Shown here one piece after another: positions 46,471 through 54,415 of a stretch of 64,000 bases of DNA. The position numbers and the translations under genes were made by a program. Under the pieces are notes generated by a model. It was not told the DNA's origin and did no database searches. It saw only the letters and a program-made list of their open reading frames with translations. The stretch's first letter is position 1, and the number at the start of each line of letters is the position of its first letter. Source of the DNA: Hymenobacter wooponensis (lineage in GTDB: Bacteria; Bacteroidota; Bacteroidia; Cytophagales; Hymenobacteraceae); assembly GCF_004745865.1 (NCBI RefSeq), contig NZ_SRKZ01000001.1, positions 186,001 through 250,000 on the forward strand, given 5' to 3'.

Positions 46471-46924
46471 AAGTGATGAGTCGCCCCACCGCGGCGCCGA
46501 AAGGTGACGAGGAAAGTCCGGGCAACACAGAGCACCCTGCTTCCTAACGGGAAGGACTGGTGCGCGTAAAGCAATCCAGGACAGCCAGTGCCACAGAAAA
46601 CTACCGCCAGGCGGTGAGTGTGTGATGGATGGATGAGCGAGTTACATCACTCATTCATTATTTCGCTCAGTCACTTCTGGTAAGGGTGAAAAGGTGCGGT
46701 AAGAGCGCACCAGCGGCTGGGCAACCATGCCGGCTGGGTAAACCTCAGGGGTTGAAAGACCAAATAAGCTGGCACGCGGGTCTTTTGGGGCCCGCACCGG
46801 GCGGCTCGTTCGGCGTCAGCGGGTAGGTTGATGGAGCCTTTCCGTGAGGACTGGCCTAGATAAATGGTGGGGCCGTTTCTGCTTGCAGAAGCGGACAAAA
46901 CCCGGCTTATAGACTCATCACCTG
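46471..46924 (+). ncRNA. rnpB: RNase P RNA (bacterial type A)
   Basis: This is the catalytic RNA that removes tRNA 5' leaders. The terminal P1 helix forms between AGTGATGAGTC at the 5' end and GACTCATCAC at 46912-46921. Universal core segments are present: GAGGAAAGTCCGGGC (about 46509-46523), ACAGAAA (about 46595), GGTAAGGGTGAAAAGGTGCGG in the middle, and ACAAAACCCGGCTTATAG near the 3' end. A lineage-specific helix occupies about 46620-46680. The dispersed TGGCCTAG octamer occurs inside the gene near 46852. Ends are estimated to within a few bases. Confidence 0.95.
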
Positions 46925-46931
46925 ACAGCAC

Positions 46932-46966
46932 CGGCTGTTCTGGTTTCGGCCAGAACAGCCGTTTTT
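46932..46966 (+). terminator. terminator of rnpB
   Basis: A perfect 12-bp stem (46932-46943 with 46950-46961), a 6-base loop and five T follow the 3' end of the RNase P RNA. Confidence 0.9.
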
Positions 46967-47007
46967 GTTGCTGTACTAGTTTACTCGCGGCTTACTTTTT
47001 CGTGCTT

Positions 47008-49662
47008 ATGCGTCACCTGTTGCTTCAATCGCACCCCTTCTCTTCCTTTCTCGTTCGGCTGAGTGGCCTAGGCCAGCAGCGGTTTAGCTTAGCCTTGAGC
47101 CTATTATCGTTTCTGCTGGTAGGCCAGCTACAGGCTCAGGAAGTACCTCCCACTGGCAAAAACGTCTATGCAGACGCTGCAGGAGTGTTGCGCTGGGAAG
47201 GCAGCCGCCAAGAAGTAGCGCTGTTTGGCGTGAATTACACTGCGCCGTTTGCCTATTCCTATAGAGCCCATCAAAAACTCGGAGTAAAGCTGGAGCAAGC
47301 CATTGACCAAGATGTGTACCACTTAGCTCGCTTGGGGGTAAATGCATTTCGGGTGCACGTGTGGGATGTGGAGATTACCGATACCCTGGGCAACCTGCTG
47401 GAGAATGAGCATCTGCGCCTACTCGACTACCTAATTCAGCGGCTCAAAGAGCGGCAAATCAAAATTGTACTGACGCCAATTGCCTACTGGGGCAACGGCT
47501 ACCCTGAGCCAGACACGGCCATGACGGGGTTTTCCTCAATCTACCCCAAAGGCAAGGCTTATAATACCCCACGCGCGGTTGCAGCTCAGGAAAACTACCT
47601 GAAGCAGTTTCTGAACCACCGCAATAAATACACAGGGCAGCTGAACCGCGAAGACCCCGATATCATTGCCTATGAAGTCTGCAACGAGCCACACTACCGC
47701 CAGCCAGAGTCGGAAGTAACCACTTTTGTGCAGCGCATGGTGCAGGCTATGCGGGCTACCGGCTACCGCAAGCCCATTTTCTACAACATTGCGGAAAGCC
47801 CAGTCGTGTCGAATGCTATTCTTAGCAGCCCCGTAGATGGCTTCACCTTTCAATGGTATCCATCGGGGCTGGTGAACGGCCATACCCTACGGGGCAACCC
47901 ACTACCGTTTGTAGATCAATACCCCATCCCGTACCAGCAAGACCCGCGCTTCACGAAGAAGCCGCGGCTGGTGTACGAGTTCGAATCGGGTGACATTTTG
48001 CAGCCGGTGATGTACCCAGCTATGGCCCGTAGCTTCCGGGCAGCGGGGTTCCAGTGGGCCACCCAGTTTGCGTATGACCCTATGGCCCTGGCCTACGCCA
48101 ATACTGAATACCAGACGCATTATCTCAACCTGGCCTACACACCGGCCAAAGCCATCAGCTTACTGATTGCGGGCAAAGTGTTCCGTCAGGTAAAGCGTGG
48201 CCAACAGTTTCCGGCTTACCCGGCTGACACCGTATTTGCTGACTTCCGCGTGAGCTACCGCAATGGCTTAAGCGAGCTTAACTCGCCAGAGGAGTTTTAC
48301 TACACAAACACCACAGCCACTAAGCCGCGTAAGGCAGCCGCATTGCGCCATGTGGCAGGTACGGGTTCTTCATCAGTGGCTACCTATGAGGGCACTGGGG
48401 CCTATTTTATCGACCGTGTAGCACCGGGCGTTTGGCGTCTCGAAGTAATGCCCGATGCCAACTCCGTGCGCGACCCATTTGCTACCACCTCACTCCGCCA
48501 GCCCGTTACCCGCATCGACTGGAACACTCAGCCGTTGCGCCTCAACCTACCTGGCCTAGGCCTCGATTATACCGCACGGGGCATCAACCACAACAATACT
48601 TTCCAGGCAGTAGCTACCAATGGGCTGGTTCGGGTGCAACCCGGAGTGTACTTACTAGCGGCGCGGGGTAAAGCTACGAGTGCGTATGCTGCTCAGACAG
48701 CCTTTGGCTCCATAAAACTGGGCGAGTTTGTGGCTCCCGCGGCATCGGAGCAACCACTCCAGGTAGTACATACGCCTCAGGTGCAAGTAGCAGCAGGCCG
48801 CCCGGCTTCTATTCGAGCTACGGTATTGGGAGCTAGCCCCACCGACTCGGTGCTGCTCATTGCCCAACACTTTTATGGCCAGACCCGCAAGCTGCCCATG
48901 CGCCGTCCGACGCTGACTACCGCCGAGGCCACAGTGCCAACTGAGCTACTCTACTCAGGCCTTTTACGCTACTGGATTGTGGTGCAGCACAACGGGCGGA
49001 ATACGACCTTCCCTGGCAGCTTTGCGGGTAGCCCCCGCGACTGGGACTACGCTCCCAAGGAGCACTGGGAAACGCCCATTGTAGCGGCAAGTGCGCCCCT
49101 GCCCTTGTTTCGTGCTAGCCAGGATCAGCAGCAGGTAGAAGCCGGCGGCATTAGTGGCGGCGGGTGGGCCGACTACGTAACCACGGGGGCTGGCCAATTG
49201 GCGTTGCGCTTATTGCAGGCGCCTCCTACCGGTGCTACAACACCTGCCAGCCCGGCGGCGCCCATAGCCTTCCTTCGAGCGTATTTCGGTGACCGACTTG
49301 CTACCCGTGCTTCAGATACTAACAACTTCAAGGAGCTAGTAATTCGGGGGCGCCGTAGTGCCGGAGCAGGTTCAGTGCAGTTGGTTATCACTACTACAGA
49401 CGCCACTGCTTATGTAGCGGCGGTTGAGTTAGGGCCAGAAGTGCAGGAAATACGGGTACCGCTTGCAGCATTCAAGCTGGGTGCGCAAGTGCTACTACCG
49501 CGAGCCTATCCAGGATTTTTGCCGCTCTCGTTCCGGGCTCCGGGCCCCGTTGCGTTGCCCATAGCGCAGGCCGAAGTGTTACAAGTACTGCTGTCTTCGG
49601 GCGCGGCGCAGGATGGGCAAGAGCGGCCTCACCTAGACATAGAATCTATTTCACTCCAATAA
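47008..49662 (+). CDS. secreted glycoside hydrolase-like protein (GH5-type clan A barrel)
   Basis: This protein has 884 residues from the ATG at 47008. The frame is open upstream but that part lies in rnpB and its terminator. A signal peptide ends near QLQAQE. The barrel (about residues 45-370) shows LFGVNYTAPFAYSY, LARLGVNAFRVHVWD, a candidate acid/base Glu in YEVCNEPHY and a candidate nucleophile Glu in PRLVYEFESGD. This fits clan GH-A (GH5/GH42-like). The C-terminal half is beta-rich with no recognised family and may include a carbohydrate-binding sandwich. Specificity is unknown. Confidence 0.85.
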   Translation: MRHLLLQSHPFSSFLVRLSGLGQQRFSLALSLLSFLLVGQLQAQEVPPTGKNVYADAAGVLRWEGSRQEVALFGVNYTAPFAYSYRAHQKLGVKLEQAIDQDVYHLARLGVNAFRVHVWDVEITDTLGNLLENEHLRLLDYLIQRLKERQIKIVLTPIAYWGNGYPEPDTAMTGFSSIYPKGKAYNTPRAVAAQENYLKQFLNHRNKYTGQLNREDPDIIAYEVCNEPHYRQPESEVTTFVQRMVQAMRATGYRKPIFYNIAESPVVSNAILSSPVDGFTFQWYPSGLVNGHTLRGNPLPFVDQYPIPYQQDPRFTKKPRLVYEFESGDILQPVMYPAMARSFRAAGFQWATQFAYDPMALAYANTEYQTHYLNLAYTPAKAISLLIAGKVFRQVKRGQQFPAYPADTVFADFRVSYRNGLSELNSPEEFYYTNTTATKPRKAAALRHVAGTGSSSVATYEGTGAYFIDRVAPGVWRLEVMPDANSVRDPFATTSLRQPVTRIDWNTQPLRLNLPGLGLDYTARGINHNNTFQAVATNGLVRVQPGVYLLAARGKATSAYAAQTAFGSIKLGEFVAPAASEQPLQVVHTPQVQVAAGRPASIRATVLGASPTDSVLLIAQHFYGQTRKLPMRRPTLTTAEATVPTELLYSGLLRYWIVVQHNGRNTTFPGSFAGSPRDWDYAPKEHWETPIVAASAPLPLFRASQDQQQVEAGGISGGGWADYVTTGAGQLALRLLQAPPTGATTPASPAAPIAFLRAYFGDRLATRASDTNNFKELVIRGRRSAGAGSVQLVITTTDATAYVAAVELGPEVQEIRVPLAAFKLGAQVLLPRAYPGFLPLSFRAPGPVALPIAQAEVLQVLLSSGAAQDGQERPHLDIESISLQ

Positions 49663-49694
49663 AAACCAGGCAATAAAAAGTCAGACAGTACTCC

Positions 49695-49732
49695 TCCGGA
49701 AGGTTCTGTTAACAACATCAGCACCTTCCGGA
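49695..49732 (+). repeat. inverted repeat upstream of the NtrC-type regulator gene
   Basis: Perfect 10-base arms TCCGGAAGGT (49695-49704) and ACCTTCCGGA (49723-49732) lie 70 bases before the regulator start, with no T-run. It could be an operator or an mRNA hairpin. Confidence 0.5.
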
Positions 49733-49802
49733 ATCTAGTTCGTACTACATCAACCGGAAGTGCGTTTTCGTTACTTTCGCTGCCCAACCCCCTTTCCTCT
49801 TT

Positions 49803-50960
49803 ATGCCTCGCATCTTAATTATTGACGACGAAAAGGCCATTCGGCACACGCTGAAGGAAATTCTCGAATACGAAAGCTACCAGGTAGATCAGGCCGAGGA
49901 TGGTCCGACTGGCCTAGACATGCTCATCCGCGACAAATATGACGTGGTGCTCTGCGACATCAAGATGCCCAAGATGGATGGCATTGAAGTACTGGAGCGG
50001 GCACGCATTGTGGCTCCCGATGCCGCCTTTATTATGGTTTCGGCCCACGGCAACGTAGAAATGGCCGTGGATGCCACCAAAAAAGGGGCCTACGACTTCC
50101 TACAGAAGCCACCAGACTTGAACCGCTTGCTCGTGACGGTGCGTAACGCCCTTGACCGCACCAAGCTGGTAACGGAAACGAAGACGCTGAAGAAGAAGAT
50201 TGCCAAAAGCTCCGAGATGGTTGGCGACTCGCCCGCGCTAGGTGCTGTGCGCAAGGCCATTGAGAAGGTAGCCCCTACCGATGCGCGAGTACTCATTACT
50301 GGTCCTAACGGAGCGGGGAAAGAGATGGTAGCCCGGCAGCTACATGAGCAGAGCAACCGTGCCAGTGGCCCCATGATTGAGGTTAACTGCGCTGCTATTC
50401 CCTCTGAGCTAATAGAATCAGAGTTGTTTGGTCACGAGAAGGGGTCATTTACCTCAGCCGTGAAGCAACGAATTGGCAAGTTTGAGCAGGCTGATGGTGG
50501 CACCCTGTTTCTGGACGAAATTGGCGATATGAGCCTTTCGGCCCAGGCTAAGGTGCTGCGGGCCTTGCAGGAAAATAAGATTACCCGGGTGGGTGGCGAA
50601 AAGGAAATCTCGGTGAACGTGCGCGTCTTGGCCGCTACCAATAAGGACCTGCTCCAGGAAATTGCCGACAAGAACTTCCGCGAGGACCTTTACCACCGCC
50701 TCTCTGTGATTCTGATTCAGGTACCAGCTCTGAATGACCGCCGGGAGGACATTCCGGCTCTTATTGAGAAGTTCTTGCAGGATATTGCCAACGATTACGG
50801 CAACAAGCCCAAGAGAATAGATGCCGACGCCCTCAAATACTTACAAGGCCTCGACTGGCGTGGCAACATCCGGGAGCTGCGCAATGTGGTAGAACGCCTC
50901 GTAATCATGAGCGACGCTACCATCTCAGAAGCTGATGCCCGCGCCTTTGCCGGCAAGTAA
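49803..50960 (+). CDS. NtrC-family response regulator lacking a C-terminal DNA-binding domain
   Basis: This 385-residue protein has a receiver domain (phospho-Asp D52 in VLCDIKMPKMDG) and a sigma-54 AAA+ domain. Walker A is GPNGAGKE (167-174), Walker B is GGTLFLDEIG, the sensor region is NVRVLAATNKDL, and the domain ends with DWRGNIRELRNVVERL. The sigma-54 contact loop reads GSFTSA (214-219) rather than GAFTGA. The protein stops about 20 residues after the AAA+ lid, so the usual Fis-type helix-turn-helix is absent. It may act from solution or through a partner. No cognate kinase is adjacent. Confidence 0.93.
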   Translation: MPRILIIDDEKAIRHTLKEILEYESYQVDQAEDGPTGLDMLIRDKYDVVLCDIKMPKMDGIEVLERARIVAPDAAFIMVSAHGNVEMAVDATKKGAYDFLQKPPDLNRLLVTVRNALDRTKLVTETKTLKKKIAKSSEMVGDSPALGAVRKAIEKVAPTDARVLITGPNGAGKEMVARQLHEQSNRASGPMIEVNCAAIPSELIESELFGHEKGSFTSAVKQRIGKFEQADGGTLFLDEIGDMSLSAQAKVLRALQENKITRVGGEKEISVNVRVLAATNKDLLQEIADKNFREDLYHRLSVILIQVPALNDRREDIPALIEKFLQDIANDYGNKPKRIDADALKYLQGLDWRGNIRELRNVVERLVIMSDATISEADARAFAGK

Positions 50961-50982
50961 ACCAATCCCCTGGCCTAGACAC

Positions 50983-51013
50983 AAGCCGCTGTTCACAAGA
51001 ACAGCGGCTTTTT
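50983..51013 (+). terminator. terminator after the NtrC-type regulator gene
   Basis: A perfect 12-bp stem (50983-50994 with 50999-51010) with a 4-base loop is followed by TTT. It lies between convergent genes. Confidence 0.88.
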
Positions 51014-51035
51014 CCTGCGCGTAAGGTTATTTCAA

Positions 51036-52646
51036 TCAATGATGAAATATTCCTAATGTGGGGAGGCCATGCACACGGAGATCATACACTTTGTGCCCTA
51101 TCGTATCACTAGGCAGTAGCCCAAAGCGGGCATAATTAGTGAAGACATACGTACCCGACGGGTAAGGAGGGCGTACCAAGAGTATCCGCTGACGCTGTGC
51201 AGCTGGTAGTATTAGGGTGTTATTATACAACAAATCGATACGCGGCGAGCCAACGGGAATATGAGCTGTTGAATCAGTAGCCAGTAACCACTCTAGGCCA
51301 CTGCGGTAAGAAAGTCCCCAATAGTCGCGGTCAAAGTGCTGACTAATGACGGCCGTTGGTACTACACTGAAATAGACTTGCTGGTAAGGGTGCTCCTTTA
51401 CCATACGGTAAGCAGTCTGTATTACCCCTGTCATCATTACTCCTACTATACCATGCCAAACTAAGTGCCCTCTAAGATGGTGTGTTGCCCAATGCCTGAT
51501 TCGATGAATGCCACTCACACCTAGCAGTAACAGCGCTGGATAAATAAAATATAAATGGCGCCACCCATTATACACAGCCGAGTGCAGAAGAATGATGCTC
51601 AGTAATGGCACTATAAACCAAGCGACAACCACAGTATCAAATTGCCAGACCCATACGTGGGCTTGGTGCAAAGAGCGCTTAATCCCGAGCATCCATACAA
51701 CTAAGCCACTTAATGCTGCTACCAAGTAAGGCCAAGGTGTAGTGATGCTTATCCATACTGGCACGTAATGCCAGGGCGTCTGACTACCCTGCCGAAGCTC
51801 ACCTAAGTACAAGTTACGCCCCAGCCAGGGAAAGCGGCTCATCTGCTGAAAAGCCTCCACGAGGTGGCCTACGGGATCTTCCCATAAGAATGGCCAGCAT
51901 ACTACCATTACGATAGCTGTAGTGACTAGATAGAGTCCTAAGCACTGTAGAAGATGGCGTTGTGCATATCTGTGCTCACTGGAAAGAAGTATTAACCAGC
52001 CTATCCAACTCACGGTGAATGCAACCAGTAGAACCCCAACGATACGTATATCTAGGGCAAAAGCACAGCATACGCCATGGACTACTGCTCGACTTATAGT
52101 TGGTTGTTGCGTAAGTCGAACCAGGGTTAGCATACTCACAGCAAAACAGGACATCAATACTATATCCTGTCCATTATAAAACGCTTCAGCAAAAAGGCGG
52201 GGCGACAGCACTAATGCTCCGGCGGCTACTAATCCCCAGCGCCAATCCTGAAAGCGCAGGCATGCAAGCCGATATAGAGCCCACACCCCTACCACAAAAG
52301 TCAGGTAGATCAGTATATGCCGCAGTCGATAATAAATGGCAGAATCGCCGTGGGCCACGAACATACCCAGTAAGCTAGCTGGAATCTCGAAAAGTACTCC
52401 ATGCCCATTATCAGGGTAGCCGCTAAGGGTTGGAATATGTTTATAGTTTGTATGCTGGCGGGCTAGGTCAGGCACTAGCAAGTCGGCTACATACTTCACA
52501 TTTACTGCACCATGCTGATAGTGAGCCGGCTCGTCGGTTGACACACCATAGTCATCATGTAGTAGCCAGCCTAGTAGCATCAGGCTACCAAAAAATACTC
52601 TTACTATCCCTTGAGACCAATACTTACTTGATATATTTATAAACAT
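51036..52646 (-). CDS. GT39-like polytopic membrane glycosyltransferase
   Basis: This 536-residue protein has about ten to twelve hydrophobic helices. The first outside loop holds STDEPAHYQHG, an acidic pair like that in the PMT/ArnT (GT39 or GT83) lipid-linked glycosyltransferases. A large C-terminal soluble part follows (YWGLSYRSGLEWLL..). Such enzymes move a sugar from a polyprenyl donor onto protein or lipid. The acceptor here is unknown. The LuxE-like gene lies 33 bases upstream on the same strand, so the two may be cotranscribed. Confidence 0.75.
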   Translation of the reverse strand: MFINISSKYWSQGIVRVFFGSLMLLGWLLHDDYGVSTDEPAHYQHGAVNVKYVADLLVPDLARQHTNYKHIPTLSGYPDNGHGVLFEIPASLLGMFVAHGDSAIYYRLRHILIYLTFVVGVWALYRLACLRFQDWRWGLVAAGALVLSPRLFAEAFYNGQDIVLMSCFAVSMLTLVRLTQQPTISRAVVHGVCCAFALDIRIVGVLLVAFTVSWIGWLILLSSEHRYAQRHLLQCLGLYLVTTAIVMVVCWPFLWEDPVGHLVEAFQQMSRFPWLGRNLYLGELRQGSQTPWHYVPVWISITTPWPYLVAALSGLVVWMLGIKRSLHQAHVWVWQFDTVVVAWFIVPLLSIILLHSAVYNGWRHLYFIYPALLLLGVSGIHRIRHWATHHLRGHLVWHGIVGVMMTGVIQTAYRMVKEHPYQQVYFSVVPTAVISQHFDRDYWGLSYRSGLEWLLATDSTAHIPVGSPRIDLLYNNTLILPAAQRQRILLVRPPYPSGTYVFTNYARFGLLPSDTIGHKVYDLRVHGLPTLGIFHH

Positions 52647-52679
52647 AGGCAGGCAATATACGCACTGCCATCAAACAGC

Positions 52680-53681
52680 TTACACCATCTGGTTGCAACC
52701 TCGGATATCTGAGTTGTCTAAGCGCCCTAAAACTTCGAAGGATCCATCGGGGTGCATGCGGGCGAGGTCTTTGGTTTCAACGAAGGCGCAGCTATCTATG
52801 TTCGCCAAGTCGATGATGTTGATAGCTCCGGCTTCTAATGATTCAGAAACGGAAAACGGATCGGAGGGGTCGCGCAGAAGGATGCGTAGTTGAGGCGGCG
52901 CGTGAAAGCGGCCATCACCGAAGCTATAGGCCTGGCCTAGCAATTCTGTCATACCATATTCTGAATGGATGCCAACGGGGCCAAAGCCTTTCTGTAGCTC
53001 CTGATGCAATTCCTCCCGAATCATTTCGCGGCGGCGGCCTTTCATACCGCCCGTTTCCAGCACCGTTAGGCCGTGCAGTGCCGGATCACCGGCGTAGGCT
53101 TCTACCAAATCGAGCAAGGCATAGCTCACGCCTATTAACAATACTTTGCGCGAGGAATCGTGCTGGGCTTCGCGCAGCGCCTGCAACAGCGCCTCGTGGT
53201 TATGCAGGAAAAAAGCCTGCTGCGTCTGTCCCGATTCCTTGGCAAAGTAGTCTACCATTGCCACCAGCGAAGATTGCCCTTGCTCTAAATAAGAGGGTAA
53301 CAACGCCAGAATGGTCCAGCCGGTTAGGGGACCGTAATACTGCTCGAAGATTCGCGCTGCGTGCCGACGATATAGCAATGGCTCACGCACAAAGTGGTGA
53401 CTACGCTGCTGCTGCGTGGTACCACTACTAAGGAAGGTTTCCTGCGGTATCCAATCGGTAGCGTCGGTGCGTACATCATGGGTTTTGAAGAATTCAATGG
53501 GCAGAAAGGGAATATCTTCCAGATGCGTAACGGCCAGCGGGTTGCGGCCAAGCACACGCAGGTATTCTTGATAAGGTGCGCAGTGTTCAGCCTGGTAGCG
53601 GAACAGGCCTAGCGCCGCAGCTGGCACGTCAGCAGTAGACAAGGAAGGCAGAGCAGACAAAAACTCGTCGCGGAAACTCAT
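52680..53681 (-). CDS. LuxE-like acyl-protein synthetase/acyltransferase family protein
   Basis: This 333-residue protein matches the LuxE (acyl-protein synthetase) fold, a member of the adenylate-forming group. It shows IPFLPIEFFKTHDV, the phosphate loop FLSSGTTQQQRS, VLETGGMKGRRREM, IHSEYGMTELLGQAYSFGDGRFHAP and VLGRLDNSDIRGCNQMV. LuxE normally activates fatty acids for the luciferase reductase LuxC. No luxC, luxA or luxB is visible here, so another acyl activation role is likely. Stand-alone LuxE-like genes occur in Bacteroidota. Confidence 0.87.
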   Translation of the reverse strand: MSFRDEFLSALPSLSTADVPAAALGLFRYQAEHCAPYQEYLRVLGRNPLAVTHLEDIPFLPIEFFKTHDVRTDATDWIPQETFLSSGTTQQQRSHHFVREPLLYRRHAARIFEQYYGPLTGWTILALLPSYLEQGQSSLVAMVDYFAKESGQTQQAFFLHNHEALLQALREAQHDSSRKVLLIGVSYALLDLVEAYAGDPALHGLTVLETGGMKGRRREMIREELHQELQKGFGPVGIHSEYGMTELLGQAYSFGDGRFHAPPQLRILLRDPSDPFSVSESLEAGAINIIDLANIDSCAFVETKDLARMHPDGSFEVLGRLDNSDIRGCNQMV

Positions 53682-53798
53682 TCAGATGCAGTAGGGTTAG
53701 CGAATCAGTAGAACAATGTGGGCGCTACTTCGTTCGTTAGGAAGTTGTACCTTCCTGCCGCGGCAGCGCCGTTTCCTTCATCCATTTCACTACTTGTT

Positions 53799-54347
53799 AT
53801 GGCTATATCTCGTACTCTTTGTTTTGGGACACTACTACTAGCAGGCGCAGGCATTACGTCTTGCCTGAGCGCCCCAGACTATCCCGATACGCCAGAAATT
53901 GGGTTCAAGAACATTCAGCAGCGGCGAGTGGATACGCTAACGGGTGTGTTTGACAGGGTTATCGTGACTGTGTCCTTCAAGGATGGCGATGGAGACCTAG
54001 GCCTTAATAATGAGGATATTGACCCACCTTTTAATGAATTAGATCCGATTACCAAACAGCCTAACCGTTATTATAATAACTACTTCTTTCAGCCACAGCT
54101 GCGTAGTAGTACCGGTCAGTTTGAAGATTACAACTTGGCCTTCTCTTACAATGGCCGTTATCCACGCCTGTCGCCTTCTGACCAGGGCGGAAGGAAGGAG
54201 CCACTAAAAGGAGACCTTAATTTTAAAGTTGACTTCTTCCAAGGCACTTTTCCGGCTAAGTCAGTCGTACGCTTCAAGGTGAAAATTGCGGACCGCGCAC
54301 TGCACGAAAGCAACGAAGTAATTACCGACCCAATTACGCTGAACTAG
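53799..54347 (+). CDS. lipoprotein of unknown function
   Basis: This protein has 182 residues from the ATG at 53799; the longer frame would precede the lipoprotein signal with unrelated residues. The lipobox Cys is residue 22 (GAGITSC). The mature protein is a beta-rich domain (EIGFKNIQQRRVDTLTGVFDRVIVTVSFKDGDGDLGLNNEDIDPPF) with an acidic DGDGDLG stretch that could bind Ca. The pattern recalls small Bacteroidota lipoproteins of unknown function near gliding or secretion genes. There is no operon partner. Confidence 0.72.
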   Translation: MAISRTLCFGTLLLAGAGITSCLSAPDYPDTPEIGFKNIQQRRVDTLTGVFDRVIVTVSFKDGDGDLGLNNEDIDPPFNELDPITKQPNRYYNNYFFQPQLRSSTGQFEDYNLAFSYNGRYPRLSPSDQGGRKEPLKGDLNFKVDFFQGTFPAKSVVRFKVKIADRALHESNEVITDPITLN

Positions 54348-54363
54348 CGTCACATAAGTAAAC

Positions 54364-54409
54364 AAAAAGCCCTCGTTAATTGGCCTAGGCCAGTTAACGA
54401 GGGCTTTTT
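54364..54409. terminator. bidirectional palindromic terminator containing the dispersed octamer
   Basis: A 46-base inverted repeat with one mismatch has AAAAAGCCCTCGTTAA and its complement as arms and TGGCCTAGGCCA at its centre (54381-54392). It separates the lipoprotein gene and the convergent E1 gene. Confidence 0.88.
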
Positions 54410-54415
54410 AATGAC

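Noticed and set aside
46629..46826. 65-codon frame inside the RNase P RNA
   Set aside because: The region is explained by conserved RNA structure; the peptide has no support.
46864..47007. Upstream extension of the glycoside hydrolase-like gene
   Set aside because: It overlaps the 3' end of rnpB and its terminator, and the signal peptide begins at 47008.
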